Origin: Cyprinodon diabolis
Taxonomy: Eukaryota > Chordata > Actinopteri > Cyprinodontiformes > Cyprinodontidae
DNA length: 64,000 nucleotides
Direction of reading: 5' to 3'
Assembly: GCA_030533445.1 (NCBI GenBank)
Contig: CM060065.1
Coordinates: 19,330,474-19,394,473, forward strand
Numbering within the stretch: position 1 is the stretch's first letter; each line of letters starts with the position of its first letter. Of the stretch, positions 32,001 to 44,355 are shown piece by piece. The notes beneath the pieces were generated by a model. It saw only the letters and a list, made by a program, of their open reading frames with translations. It ran no database searches and was not told where the DNA came from. The position numbers and the translations under genes were made by a program.

Positions 32001-34942
32001 CAAACATTCTTCAATAGATGTCAAAAGAGGATTGTATGAAGGTTTGAATGTGTGTCCTCCAAAACTACAAACCTTTTGTGGAACAGTGAGTGAAAATCGT
32101 TCAAACAAGAGTAGAAAGACTGTTAATTTGCAACAGCATGTGTGTACAAGCTTTGATAATTGTAAGAGGTGATATAGAGCACTAACAATGAAAATGTATT
32201 ACTTAAAATAATCTGTTTTAAAACATTGCTTTTTTAAATGTGTAATTTCATTGTTATTTGCAACAGCTTCTGTATGTTTCCTATCAGGAACACCGTCTAC
32301 TGTAATAAATCGTTGAAAAGCACTCATTTTTCATTAAGTTAAATATTTTAGTATTTTCTTAAATAATTAGCTAATATGTTGATAGTCATAGTACTAGCTC
32401 TTGGTTGATTTAAGTTGAATGCAGCATGTGCTAGAGGAATTTCAAGATTCATTTAACTGAATAATTTCTTTGTTAGTTTTAAAACTATCTGAAATAAATC
32501 GTTAGACTTGCTCATATATTTTTAAATAAAAAGTCTGATTTCAAGCCAGCATAGATGTATTTGCATGCTGATGCCTTATGGACACAACTTCAGGCCACTG
32601 AAAAACATTTTTTTTGCATGTGTTCTGGCCCTTTGGGGGGTGTTTCAGTTTTGTTAAGTCCTGGTTTAGACAGCAAAAATAAACACAAGGAATATATTTG
32701 GCATAGAAGTAAAGAAAAAAATGTTCAGTCAGAGGATCTGAAATTTCAGCCAAACACATTGCACATTTTGAAAGATTTATAAAAATAAACTCTGGTTGGA
32801 AAATAAGAAACTGCTAGAAGGACTCTCAGTAACAACTTCTACAAGTCCATGTGGAGAAAGGGAATCCTAGTAGTTTTTTGGTCTTGTCAAAAACAGCCAA
32901 ACAGGCAAATGTCATCGTTGAAGACAGGATTCTGGTAGAATTAAAATGTCTTTATCCCAGTGGTTGGGAGGACTGTTTAGAACTTAAGGAAAGCTATGGG
33001 TACAACATCGAGACAGCAAGAGGAAGAGCTTGGCTGGTGTAAGGTGTTTGTCTAGGTTTTCTTTGGTGAAATAAAGAAATGATGTCAAGTTCAGTTCCAG
33101 GTAGAGATAACCCTGGTTTGACTTAATATGGATGTACAGACTGCCCCTCTATTCTTTTTTTTCTGTTCAGTAAAGAATTTACCACATTTTCGCAGGCCCT
33201 TTTTGAGGGAAGTTCAGATGCTGCATTCACAGGAGGGTTTTTAGCCTGTTGACCATGGCCTTGAGCATGGCTAATGTTTTTGGATTTTTCAGTTGTATGT
33301 CATATCTGTGAAGTCTCTCTTCACAGATGTTATATTGAACCTGGGGTCCAGACTTTTGCCATCTGCATTCAACTTTTCAGCACCGCCTTTTTTCACTTCT
33401 GACTGGTGGAGCCCTTTTCAAATGAGACGTTTCCTTTCCTTTTTTCCTCAGAGCTACCATTTTCTTAACTATAGCAACTGAGTCAATGATGTTGTAGATT
33501 TTAGAATAAAAGTTGCCTGCCAGTTTATCAACAAAGTTAAAGGGCAATGTTGGGGTAGAGGAGTAAATCTAATGAAGATGTGGGAAATCATGATTTCAAA
33601 AATAACAGAAAAGTAGTGAGATTGGGCAACATTTGTCATTTGACACATTCTTCCTTTTCTGGACTTTTTGGTTCTTTTTAAGTTTTCTTTTTGGTTTTCT
33701 TTCGCATAGTCTCTATTGTATTTCTAGTTTACTCTCTGTTGCCCCCTTTTGCCAATCTCCTTTCTCCTACTTTCCTTCTAGATCATTCTGTCCACACCTA
33801 CTCCCATTCAGTTGATTACTCCATTCATTGCTCTGTTTGGCATAAATACCTCTTCTCCGCTGCTGTTACTGTTTGCTAGATTCTCTTCATTCCCTCATTC
33901 CTTTGGTTTATTCCTCCCTAGTGTCTCTTAGTTTTTTTTTGGTTCCTGAGTTTCTTGTAGATCAGTTCTGGATTATGGCTTCTGTATTTTTGCCTGTTTT
34001 TTGAATTTAGTAGGAAATCATCTCTGCCTCTCCAGCTCTGCTTTTGGGTCTTCAACATGTATCCACTAATCCTAAAAACATTAGTTCCAGCCACTTTAGA
34101 CATTTTTTGACCCTTTGTGATGATTAAATCCCAAATATATCCATGTTTGTGTGTTTTGCACACAGTTCTTTTGTACTTCTGTCTTCAGGTTTATTAATGT
34201 GAATATTACAGTCTCCCACAATAATTTAGGAGTCATACTCTACACATGATAGACAAACAGTTATTAACATTTTTTTTAAGTTTATGTTTGAGTTAGGAGG
34301 CCTGTTAATATTCAAGAGCATTGTTTAAACTGAGCTTTTTAGCCAGAGAGCCAAATAATAGAAAGAGTCAAATAAAAATATACATTACATTAAAAAAAAG
34401 TCAAATCAATTTAATGATGTTTATGTAAAAATAATAACATCAAGATTATGATTGAGAATTAATTCATTGATTTCAAAGGATTTTTCTGACAGAGAAAAAA
34501 TGTTCAATAGAGAAAGTTTATATGACTGTTTGGCTGATATTAACTCTTCTCTTTTTTTTTTCATTTTTTTTTCAGCATTTTTATGAGCCTTTGAAACTAA
34601 ACCTGAGCCTCATTTTTCTGATTTCACTCCAGTAATAATTGTTTCTATCTTTCTTTGAAACTAACCCCCTATATTCCAGTTCCTTGTGTTTATGTTCCGT
34701 AGTGAAGTTAGCTCTTCTGCTTAAAGAACCTCTGCTGATATTTGTATTACATTGCTAAAACTGGTCTCCGCTCCACTTGTTCCATGAACTGAGTTCATCC
34801 TTCAGTTGATTGTTTTAATTAGTTATGGTAGACTTTCGATGTGGGTAAGTTTATGTTGGTAGCGATTGTTTTGTAACAATTTTCAGACATAAATATAGAC
34901 ATTGTTGAGCGGCATATTCTCTTCTGTCTTAAAGTTAAAGTT
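29007..34942. other. Gene-free stretch
   Basis: AT-rich DNA with only short, featureless ORFs. A partial match to the teleost TTGTAAAGTGCC...CTCTATAAATAAA repeat end lies at 30125-30215. A perfect 10-bp inverted repeat ATCTGTGAAG/CTTCACAGAT with a 5-nt loop lies at 33304-33328. I see no exons with convincing splice borders, no RNA gene and no complete transposon. Confidence 0.55.
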
Positions 34943-34982
34943 TAGCCTGTGTTACAATATATTTATATTGTAACACAGGCTA
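34943..34982. repeat. Perfect 19-bp palindrome
   Basis: TAGCCTGTGTTACAATATA at 34943-34961 and its exact complement at 34964-34982, separated only by TT. It directly abuts the SINE at 34983. It could be a fold-back created during SINE insertion or a small cruciform-forming site. Confidence 0.9.
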
Positions 34983-35310
34983 CAGTGGGGCAACAATGGT
35001 GTTTTATCAGACCTGAAATCGAAGGGTTGACGGTTCAAGCCCTGGATCCGGGTTTCAGTGCCGTTGTGTCCTTAGGCAGGACATTTCACCTGCATTGCCT
35101 AGTAATGGTGGTCAGACGGCCCGATGGCACCAGTTTATGGCAGCTTTGCTTCTTTTATTGAGCCCCATGGCAGCTGTGGCTACAATGTAGTTTGCCATTA
35201 TCAGTGTGTGAGTGAATGGGTGAATGAATGAATGTAGTGTAAAGCGCTTTGTTCAAGTCTCTTGTCTTGAAAAAGCACTATATAAGAATAGGCCATTTAC
35301 CATTTATGCC
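34983..35310 (+). repeat. tRNA-like teleost SINE
   Basis: A pol III B-box-like GGTTCAAGCCC lies at 35032-35042 near the 5' end. A conserved body follows (GGCAGCTGTGGCTACAATGTAG at 35168-35189), then the GTGAGTGAATGGGTGAATGAATG segment, AAAGCGCTTT, and the tail AAAAAGCACTATATAAGAATAGGCCATTTACCATTT. These blocks in this order are a widespread teleost SINE-like family. It is a diverged, inactive copy. Confidence 0.75.
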
Positions 35311-36507
35311 CTGGCTAAGTCTTAATGCATGGCTTAATAATTATGGAGCCTGAGTATGTGTAGGTAAGACAATTTAAATAGGAAAAAGGATGTTTCACGT
35401 AAAAGTCATGAGTCACTCTGATCAATCTTTAAAAAAAAAAGTATTACCTGTACTATTATCTTATAAAAATATTTAGGGTAGTCAAGAAACCTAGCATATC
35501 TCCTAATGTGGCTCTTTGAAAACTAATTCACACAGTGAAAAGTAAAAGTAGGACATCCTTTGTTCTCCAATAACATTTCTAAAATGAATTCTAAAGTAAA
35601 TATAAGGTATCAACCACATTTGCCAAACCAACCCTCCAGCGTGTGTATAAAAATGGATTCAGAACAAAGCAAGCTTGCTTGGTTCAGTCTTTTGTACCCA
35701 TCACCCATTTCCCCAGAGTAACACTGTAGGAGGGGAATTGTAATCAGTGGGGTACAAAATTAAAGCAGTGGATTAAAGCCAAATTACTTCTTAAACAAAA
35801 TAGGTAACTATATCAGCAGCAGGTGGTCTTCACACATTTCAGACAAACAGAGCACACACACACACTGGCAAAGACACACAGACAATTACATCATATCCCT
35901 GCAACTAATCAGGATTTGATTCAACAAAAGCAAAAAATACAGATAAACACTTTCCTGTTGTGAATAATTATATGAAATTAAGTATGCATACTGAATATTA
36001 TCAGTCATCTGTTAAAAACACATATAATATGTATTAGACATAATAGAAAAACCCTAAGAAAACTGACCTCAATCATAAAAGAAGAAAAAAAATCTTGAAA
36101 GTGTTATCAGTAGGAAACCTGATAATTAACATTTTCATGTAAAAACCTGTTGTTGTTTTTTGTTGCTGTTGAGCTTTAGTTGAAACCGGTTTTGTTTTTT
36201 TTGTTTTTTCATGTAGGCTCTTTGGTCAAACTAGAAAAGCCTAAAGGGAGCTCTCTCCACAGAGTGCAATTTTGTTCCTCCTCTGATTTACATCATCAGT
36301 CGGGGAGTGTTAACTAAAACCTGCCTTACTTTCATCACGTCCGTCTCTATTCCACCAAAAGGGCCGATTCCAACATTCAGGGACCCACCTGCAGGCAGTC
36401 GGTAAGTGCTGCTGAATGTGTAGCTTTTTACCCATTGTGCAAAAAACAATGGTAAGTGAAGCATAACAAGCTGCTAATGTTGATTATGCTACATATGCAA
36501 CTACCTC
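35311..36507. other. Non-coding, nothing recognised
   Basis: No ORF, repeat end or RNA gene that I can support. A short (CA)n run sits near 35855-35867. The five bases before 36508 (ACCTC) are the left target duplication of the LTR that follows. Confidence 0.55.
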
Positions 36508-37415
36508 TGTCAGGAATCGGGAACAGATGGACCCAGTATTCAGGAGAGACAGTCAGTAGGAAAGTTCAAAAGGTTTATTAAAATAAAGACAAAACAAAGC
36601 GGAGCTGTGGCTCGTGGACACTGCAGGCGGGGGGGGGGGGGGTTGGCACCGCCCAATCTCAGACACTCTAGGGGAGGAAACACAGGTAAGTGACCACGAT
36701 AAACTGATATATGATTATCTGGGTTGGTCACTTACCTGGTTTAACAGTCCAGACCACGAGTGTCCCCAGTGCTGCAGTCCCAGGGCTGATGCTGGAAGAT
36801 GATCCTGGTGAGGGATCCAGAACAGACAGAAACAAACAGACAGGAACAGGCAGGATCCAGATCAGGCTGGAACAGAGACAGGTGGCACGATCCAGACTTC
36901 CAGGCATGCACAGGCTTCCAGGAGGGTTCAGAGTCTGACTGGGACCAGAAGCATGACCAGGTGGACACGCACAGGAGCAGACAGGATCAGGTGCAGACAG
37001 GCAGGCACAGCGGAAGAGGGTAGCCGAGACAGGACGTAGAACCGGAACTTGAAGCTGGAGTTTAAACTGGTCTCCACCCTGGAGCCAGGCTTACTTTGAT
37101 AAAAACTGAACCTCCCCCCATAATGAGCCAAAAACCCAGAGGACTCCGCGGGGGAGGAACAGTGGACAATCAGGAGACGAGACAAACACTAAAACCCTCT
37201 ATCCACTGGCAGCTAGGATCCAGGACAGGAACCAAATAAAACTGGACAGACTAACAAAAAGACAAGCAATGATCTGGCCCTGAATGCTCAGGCTGAACTG
37301 AATATAAACCACAGGAAACAGGTGAGAGGAATAAATTATGATTGAGGCAGGGAAGGAAGAGGGCAGGTGAGAGGAATTACTAATTAAGGGAGAGCAAACA
37401 GGCCAGATCATGACA
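36508..37415. mobile_element. Probable solo LTR (908 bp)
   Basis: Starts TGTCAGGAATC and ends GATCATGACA (TG...CA, with TGTCA/TGACA as inverted termini). It is flanked by a 5-bp direct repeat ACCTC (36503-36507 and 37416-37420). No internal coding region is present, so this is most simply a solo LTR left by recombination. It contains a 12-G run (around 36632) and a nested hairpin (36611-36760, listed separately). A related, more diverged sequence is at 41760-42368. Orientation is undecided. Confidence 0.75.
36611..36760. other. Nested hairpin inside the solo LTR
   Basis: The inner stem CAGGTAAGTGACC (36683-36695) pairs exactly with GGTCACTTACCTG (36726-36738). The outer stem CTCGTGG (36611-36617) pairs with CCACGAG (36754-36760). 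The inner arm is also a consensus splice donor (CAG|GTAAGT) on both strands. The same architecture with covarying bases is present at 41779-41908. Confidence 0.8.
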
Positions 37416-37420
37416 ACCTC

Positions 37421-38936
37421 AAATTGCTGTGTGTAACCTCATGAAAAAAATAGGGGTAAGAGGGGTCAGAAGGAGCTCTATTTAATTGTGCCTCCTATAA
37501 AACGATTAAACATGAATTTAGAGAGAGATTATATATGCAAAATACCAGAATAGGACTCATTTCACAGTACTAATGTCAATCACAGCTTTAATGAAATATC
37601 CAAAATTTACATTAAAGCACTTCTATAGAAATTCTTTTCATACACAGCTTAATCACATCAGCACCAGAAATTTGGAGGGTTTTGCTTGTTTGCTTTTTTG
37701 TGACTTTATATTGGCGGTTTGGGCTACTGCTGACAGGTGGTGCTGAAGAGGAGGCCTTACTGTAACCTGAGCCAACAGGTCTAAATTTTTGCTAGCTGTT
37801 ACAGTGATGTCAGAGTGATTTTTTTAATTGTTGTTGTAATTAAGTAACTTATAACTGCAATATTTTTTTATTTAAATTTTTTGGCAACATCGAATTAATC
37901 TAAAATATACCAAGGCCTGCACAGGCTGTGCATTGGCAACCCCTATAGGTTGTCTACAGTAAAATCAAGGGACATGTTTATTTAAGACTAAAGACATAAT
38001 GACTACTCATACTATTTTGAGTTCAGCTGAATAGCCTTTATCCACTCAGACGTATAATGCTTTCGTAAGCCAGATCGCATTCCACTTTTCCCAAAGGAGG
38101 CTAGTGTTTGCTGAGTGGACACCATCGCTATTACTGCTGCTAATCACAGGTAATCGGTAACACCTTCATTTAGGCCTGTTTGGCTCTCTTCTCTTAGGCT
38201 AGATGTCATCATGTGGGCTAAGCTTTACATCTGGTCTGCATTAGTCTGAATTCTCATCCTAATATTTCTCAAACCCTGCTTTGTCCCTTAAGGCTGATTT
38301 CTACATTTCGAGACTAGGCCGTCTGCGGAGGTGTCGCAGTGAACAAAAAGACGTCCCCGCCCCCTCCGCAGACACTCCGCTGTACCTCTCCCAAATTGTA
38401 GGTGATCACAGACAATGCCAGAGGGCGGCTTGTTTTGTTTTTATGACCAAAATTGTGGAAAACAACTTGTGAATTTGGACCAGCTAGAAGAGCGAGGTGT
38501 GCGAGAATGCTGGGACCCTTTTCCCACCTGGATCCCCGCTATTTTTTTGCCGTCATGTCCCTCCGTTGTCGGACAAACTGCCCCCCCCTTCCTCAACGCC
38601 TCGGCCGTACCTACACCCACAGCGTGTAGCGCAGACCACGCTTCAATACTGGACATAAATCAAAAATGTGTGCGCAAGCTCACTGCAACACACTGCTGCG
38701 GGAGTATAACCAGGCCTTTATTCGGTACACAGTGTCCAAGCTCCATTAGCTCCAATACTAGCTAATTGAACCTACACTACATCTGCAACCCAATGTTGCT
38801 CTTCTGGCATGGGGGGTTGTTCAAGGAGAAAGAAGCATACAAAAGTTAACAGTAAACTAGCTCCACAGGTGGCTCACAACTAAACGACTGCACTCCTCTG
38901 ATTTCGTTTACACCTCTAAGCCACACAAGCCTGGTC
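37421..38936. other. Non-coding, possible old Harbinger-like fragment
   Basis: No gene. 38290-38410 (TTAAGGCTGATTTCTACATTTCGAG, then CCGTCTGCGGAGG...CCTCCGCAGACACTCC with a strong internal inverted pair CTGCGGAGG/CCTCCGCAG) resembles teleost PIF/Harbinger MITE ends in general style. I could not find a matching right end or duplication, so the class is a guess. Confidence 0.35.
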
Positions 38937-39303
38937 ATGGAGGTAGCTCTGCAGAAATTTACTGTGAGAAGTCAAAAAAGCTGCTGCCTTCACCCAAATC
39001 TATGGAATGTCTTGCCAGGAAACTCCCTGGACCCGCTCCCACTATCATTGCACGCAGCCTACCACCTCCTAAGCTGCACAGTGACGTTTTCAACGACTTG
39101 GCTGACTTTCTATCTCCCCTGTCCTCTCTCTTTCCTATAATAATAGTGGGAGGTTTTAACATTAATCTGGACAATAATAATCCTACCTCCACTAAACATT
39201 TATTACCACCTTATAAATTTAATATTTAAACAGATTTCCCAACACACACAAAACACCATACCCTAAACTTAATCTGTTGCTCAGACATAAGAACTGAATT
39301 ACA
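38937..39303 (+). pseudogene. LINE endonuclease fragment (L2/CR1-like)
   Basis: Reading near 39050-39180 gives DLADFLSPLSSLFPIIIVGGFNINLDN, the conserved hydrophobic-G-D/G-FN core of the APE-type endonuclease of non-LTR retrotransposons. TDFPTHTKHHTLNLICCSD follows with a stop in between, as in the next conserved block of that domain. No reverse transcriptase follows, so it is a dead truncated piece. The catalytic Asp of the GDFN motif is replaced by Gly. Confidence 0.7.
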
Positions 39304-39754
39304 TATATAACATAATTATATGTCATTGATTATCCATGATGGTTGCATGTGTTGTCTTTGTAGTTCTTGCTGGATTGTCTTAAATAAAGTTATTAAATTC
39401 TTCACTTATTCATATGAATACGCTTCCAAGATTTTTACATATTTTCTAAAGATGGAATGCATAGGAATAAAAGCTTCAAATTGCAACTGGTATTTATTCT
39501 AAAACATCTATAATGGAGAAAATAATTTGGTAAATGGGAGTAGCTAACAGTTGTTTTGAATTTGGCCTCATTTGTTCTTTGGCTTTGGTTAATCAGAGAA
39601 ATGTATGACATTACAAACATTCAAATTTGTAATCCATTTGCCAATAAATTGCGGGTGTCAAACTTTCATGAAGCTTTGTACAGCACAACTTGCTTGCACA
39701 TTTACTTATACTGTCAAAAAAGCCATCCCTTCTGGTTTTAAGAGGTAGTCTACC

Positions 39755-41111
39755 CAGTGGCGGCTGGTGAAAAATATTTTTGGTGGGGCTGATATAGCCT
39801 AGTGTATGTCTCCAACTAATCCGGAATAAGAATTTAAATAAACAATTGGACAATACATACAATTTAACAGTAATGATTTAATTTACTATATAATAACAGT
39901 AACAGTGATGATTTGGGTCACTGTGACGGGGTTCTTTGGCCTCCAAGAATCCAGGCTCAGTCGGGTTACCGGTGTTGGTGATTTATTGTGCTCAAAAACT
40001 CAAAACAGGGTGCAAAAGAAACTAAACCTGTACAAGATACTCTGGGCCTCAGCCTTCCTTCAGTTACCAGCAATGTAACAAAGAAATAGAAAACAGAAAT
40101 TGACGCTCTTCTTCCCACAGCCCTCATTAAATAGTTTAAGCCCCTACCCTCAGGCTCTCTTATTTCTGATTTCTTCTCATTAATCAGTTTTGTCCATATA
40201 TTACCTCCACAAACAATTGATGTACAAAAACAAAAAAATTTGACAACTTAATTCTTTTACACAGATTCATTGACTTAATCAATTACGCCAAACTGGGTTT
40301 GAACCCAGCAAAGACGCAGCCAGACTGAAGATGACAAGTCCCCATAGCATAAACACGTACACCCACACACACACACACACACACCCACACACACACACGG
40401 CTAACCCTACTGAAATATTAAATGTGCACCCTCAATACGCCAGCAGGTAACCAGAAACAGCTTGTGTGTTTTAAGTTAATGGAGCTACTGGGCTCAGCGT
40501 GAGTGTATTGGTCCTCACAAGCACAGTATAACAGGAATGTGTGTGTGGTGCGCAAAGTTAGAGGTCATTTTAAGGGACGAGGTGGATTCGTCACAGTCAC
40601 AATAACCATGACATGAAATTTTCCTACCCTACAACATGGATGTTCTTCTGGCAAACGGGTAGATAAATAAGGATCTCACCGAATTTAGTGGAAGCTGCAT
40701 CTCGTTCGTTACATTCGCCATCTTCCCTCTAATTGTCTGCACCTGCGCTTGGGTGCAGAAGCCTGTTAAAGTGCAGTATTTTCAGAGCCCCAAAGCCATA
40801 AAGTTCTGAGACGCTGATTGGCCATTAAATTCACCTAGCAATAGTACATGATTGACAGACTCTCTGCAAATGTGGGTCTGTCTGATCACAGCCCCAAGAC
40901 AGAGACTGTAGGAGTCTGTCTGTGGAAATCCACAAATGAATGACAGTAGATAGGGAAATGTAGTTTATATAATTTTTTTTTGCTTATAGGTACACACTCT
41001 AGAGAGTAAAACTGACATTTATGAGTTAATTTCTAAAAATATATTTTTCGTTTCTCTCTTATTATCAGGGAGGGCGGTGCCCCAGCGCCCCCTATGGGCC
41101 GGCCGCCACTG
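39755..41111. mobile_element. hAT-type non-autonomous element with nested solo LTR
   Basis: Terminal repeats CAGTGGCGGCTGG (39755-39767) and CCGGCCGCCACTG (41099-41111). The exact 8-bp duplication AGTCTACC stands on both sides (39747-39754, 41112-41119). The 8-bp duplication plus CAG...CTG ends is diagnostic of hAT. It has no transposase ORF. Half of its length is a later LTR insertion. Confidence 0.93.
39922..40595. mobile_element. Solo LTR (674 bp) nested in the hAT element
   Basis: Starts TGTGACGGGG and ends ATTCGTCACA, flanked by the exact 5-bp repeat GTCAC (39917-39921 and 40596-40600). No internal coding sequence is present. A (CA)n microsatellite lies inside at about 40361-40398. It is unrelated in sequence to the ERV and Gypsy LTRs of this window. 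Confidence 0.85.
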
Positions 41112-41119
41112 AGTCTACC

Positions 41120-41759
41120 TGTTGTAATATTTCTTATAAATGGTTGAAGAAATTGTCTCTCGCATGAGTTGACCTCTGCTCTATGTCTCTTCCTTTCCAA
41201 GATGCTGAGCTTCTGTTGAGCATGAAATCTATAGCCAGCCAGAATCTGATGCCAAGTTTATCAGCCAATTCCCAGTTCTCTAAAATAATTGCCCTTGGGC
41301 TTGGTTGGGAACAGATTTCTTATTGAGTTTAGCACTGAGTTTATTTTGATCAGAAAAAAATTTTTTCAAACTATTCCAAATAAAGAAACCCAGGAGCGAA
41401 TTTGACAAAATTAATACAAAGTGTGTTTATGTTATCAAAGCAACTTAATCTCAGTATTTATCTGGCACAATGCCTGGCTGTGGTTCCAAAAAATTCAAAA
41501 GTAGAAAGTTTGTCAGACTCCAGTCTATCCAAATTCGTGCGCTATGGACCTTACAACAAATACTTTCAGATCAACCATTGTCAGGGCACCATTCTGTCAC
41601 CATTCTGTCAATATGCCTCCACCAGAGTGTGATCCATGATGATTTTGCATCTTGTTGTCAAACAAAGGAGGAAGCTTAAAGGGATCTGTACTGTTTTTAT
41701 TTCCCTAGTCATGTGATCTTTTAACAGAATACCGTTCAGTCTGTGATTAATTCCTCTTA
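41120..41759. other. Non-coding, nothing recognised
   Basis: No supportable ORF, repeat boundary or RNA gene. Short frames at 41402-41679 lack any domain or splice context. Confidence 0.5.
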
Positions 41760-42368
41760 TACCTGGAAGGCTCTGACTCACGGAGGTGAAGGTAAAATAT
41801 TTTCAAAACTATCTATCCGAGATAACACAGGTTAGTGACTACAATAATCTGACGGAGGTTGATTATGAACACGTGAGTCACTAACCTGGTTTGACAGTTC
41901 ACTCCGTGCCCAGAGAACGAGGATGATTCCAGGTTGACCGACAAAACGCAGAGGACGCTGCCAGGGTGTGTCAGATGAGGAAGCCTAGAGGTCTGCAGAA
42001 CTGACAGGAGATCAGATCCAAGCTGACGAAGGAAGGCAGGATAATCCACAGGGCGAAGTGGAGAGGCAGATCGAGGTTCAGTCCACAGAAGAATCCACCA
42101 GGCCAGGCAAATCAGACAGGGAAAGACAAGCTCAAAGGTCCAAATACAGAAACAGATCTGGATCAGGCAATCAGAACACTATACAGACACAAGAGAACTC
42201 TCAAAACCAAAGGCTGAAGAATAATCTGGCACTGATGGCTGGGACCAAGGAGTTTAAATAGAAGCAGGAGCAAGTGGATCAGATGAGCAGTGGTTAAGGT
42301 ACAGGGCCGAGCTAAACAAGTGAATGAAATGAGCAATCTAGCCAGCCATCAGTGCCAAAATTATGACA
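41760..42368. repeat. Diverged LTR-like repeat related to 36508-37415
   Basis: Shares with the solo LTR at 36508 the segment ACACAGGTNAGTGACN...ACCTGGTTTNACAGT, the purine-rich CAGA/CAGG-rich body and the ATTATGACA-like right end (to 42368). No clear left terminus or target duplication was found, so it is probably truncated on the left. The nested hairpin is retained: inner arms 41828-41840 and 41876-41888, outer arms 41779-41785 and 41902-41908. Confidence 0.6.
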
Positions 42369-44355
42369 TTTTCTTTCTTTTGACATTTTAAAAGCTCACT
42401 AAAAGTTTGCATATTTCAATGGAAATACGTTAAGTGCTGCTATTTGAATTGCAACTCTTCTGTAGTATGCCTTTACCAGTTTTGGCCATTCCTCTTTGCA
42501 GAATAGTTGAAGGTCTTTCAGATTCAATAGAAAACATTAGTAATCATACATTTTTTTTAGAATCTGTCAAATGTTTTTGATTAATTAGGTCTTGGTCTTT
42601 AACTGGGACAGTCATCCACTTTGAAAGGTTTTTCACCCCAATGAAGCTTGTGTCAATGAGTTGAGTTATTGACCTGGTGAAAGAGGAACCATAATCTAAA
42701 TTGAACAACTCATCAACGCTTAGCATTACCACGCCATAATGCTGCTACCAATAAATGCTTTGAACAGCAAACATTAGATTTTTCTATCCATATATTTTAC
42801 TTGCAATCCCTGTCCTCAGCAACATTGAAATAAATGATATATTAACCATAAACAACAACAGTTTGTTATTCTTATCAATATCCAGAGAATAGACATTACA
42901 GTATGTAGTTTCTTATTGCCTCCTTCTAATACAACATTGTTTCGTACCCAAGCGGATCTCCTTTTATATTTATGTGTAAGTATTTGCTGGCAATTGTATT
43001 CTGTCAGCATTACTGTGTTGGGTTTACAGTGTACCTTATTCATAAGACTGTTGTTCATTGTTCTTATATAGTGCTAAATTGTCTATGAGCCTCACACACT
43101 CGACTTTTTCTTGCCAAATTGCTGCAAAAAAATGCTTTGACCCAAATAAATGCAGTTAAATCCAGGAACCTAGAGAATATAAAGTTATGTAGATTTATAT
43201 GAATTAGGAGACAAAAATGAAGTTTTCATACAGAGAAAAATAAAAAGATGTTCAAGAGTACATTTTGGTTAGTTGTGAAAATGTATTTATCCCACTTTCA
43301 CAATGGAAAAGTATAAGACAAAACAACTACCAGCGGCTGATAATTCATTCTTGGCTAGCTCTGAAAGCACACTGGCTCCATCACACAGTCTTCCCTAATT
43401 TGAGAGAAGATGGTGAAGAATCTGCAGAGATGTAAAAAAAAAAATAAGCCAAGACTTCCCAATGAGTATTCTACTCACAGCTTCCTGACCTTGAGGTGAG
43501 CTTATCCCTGGCCAGTGTGCACAGCTGAATGAAATATAATTTCCACCTATAGGACCAACCCTGACCACTCAACACCAGGCCTTGCACACCTTCTCTCAGA
43601 CTCTGCCTGAAACTATAAGGAGCTTTATGCCACAGTATATCAATGACCACTGAGGGATAAAGTCTTTAACAGTCAAAACATGTGGTTAAAGAATACAAAA
43701 CAAGGTCTATAAAGGAGCTTATGGTAATTATTCTAAGCATTTATTTTGCAGACATAAAATATTTAATGGGTTATCATCATGCACATGCAATAATGTATTT
43801 TAATGATTCTATTGTGTGTTTGTTTACAAAATGAGGCTTCTAAGATTTAATTGGGGAGGTGAAATGTGCAATATTTTAAATAAGTCATTACCATTTTCAT
43901 TACAAAAAGATGCATAAGGAAATTTCATCTGCTAACAACCCTTCGGTTATATAATCGAATCCTACAAATGTTTGTTACGGTTATCAAAACAGCTGCTATT
44001 TTGGCTTTTCCAATATTGACCCAGTGTGTATAAGGAGGTCTTCTTTTGAAAGAATGTCTAAAAAAGATACATATTTAATGATTTTTTTTTTATTATTGTT
44101 TGTTGAACAATCAAATAGAGAACACTTGTTGAGCTATTCCACATAATATCATTTTTAAGTGTGCCTCATATACCAGTTGGCTCTGAATTGAGAAAATCCA
44201 GGGGCAATACAAATGTGGCAGATAATGTGCAGACAATCTGACAATGGCCTGTTTGTATTCTGAGAAGTGACTGTATTAATGGATGCAAGATATAACAGGT
44301 GTTAAAAGTCATATTGTCATGTTTTTTTTTTTTGTTGTTTTTTTGTGGGGGGCCT
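42369..44355. other. Non-coding, nothing recognised
   Basis: Only short frames without domains. The stretch 43330-43640 is less AT-rich and lacks repeats, and could be a conserved non-coding element, but conservation cannot be judged from one sequence. Confidence 0.45.

Noticed and set aside
33160..33480. Region with a 10-bp hairpin and short open frames on both strands
   Set aside because: No recognisable protein domain, splice sites or transposon ends. Left as non-coding.
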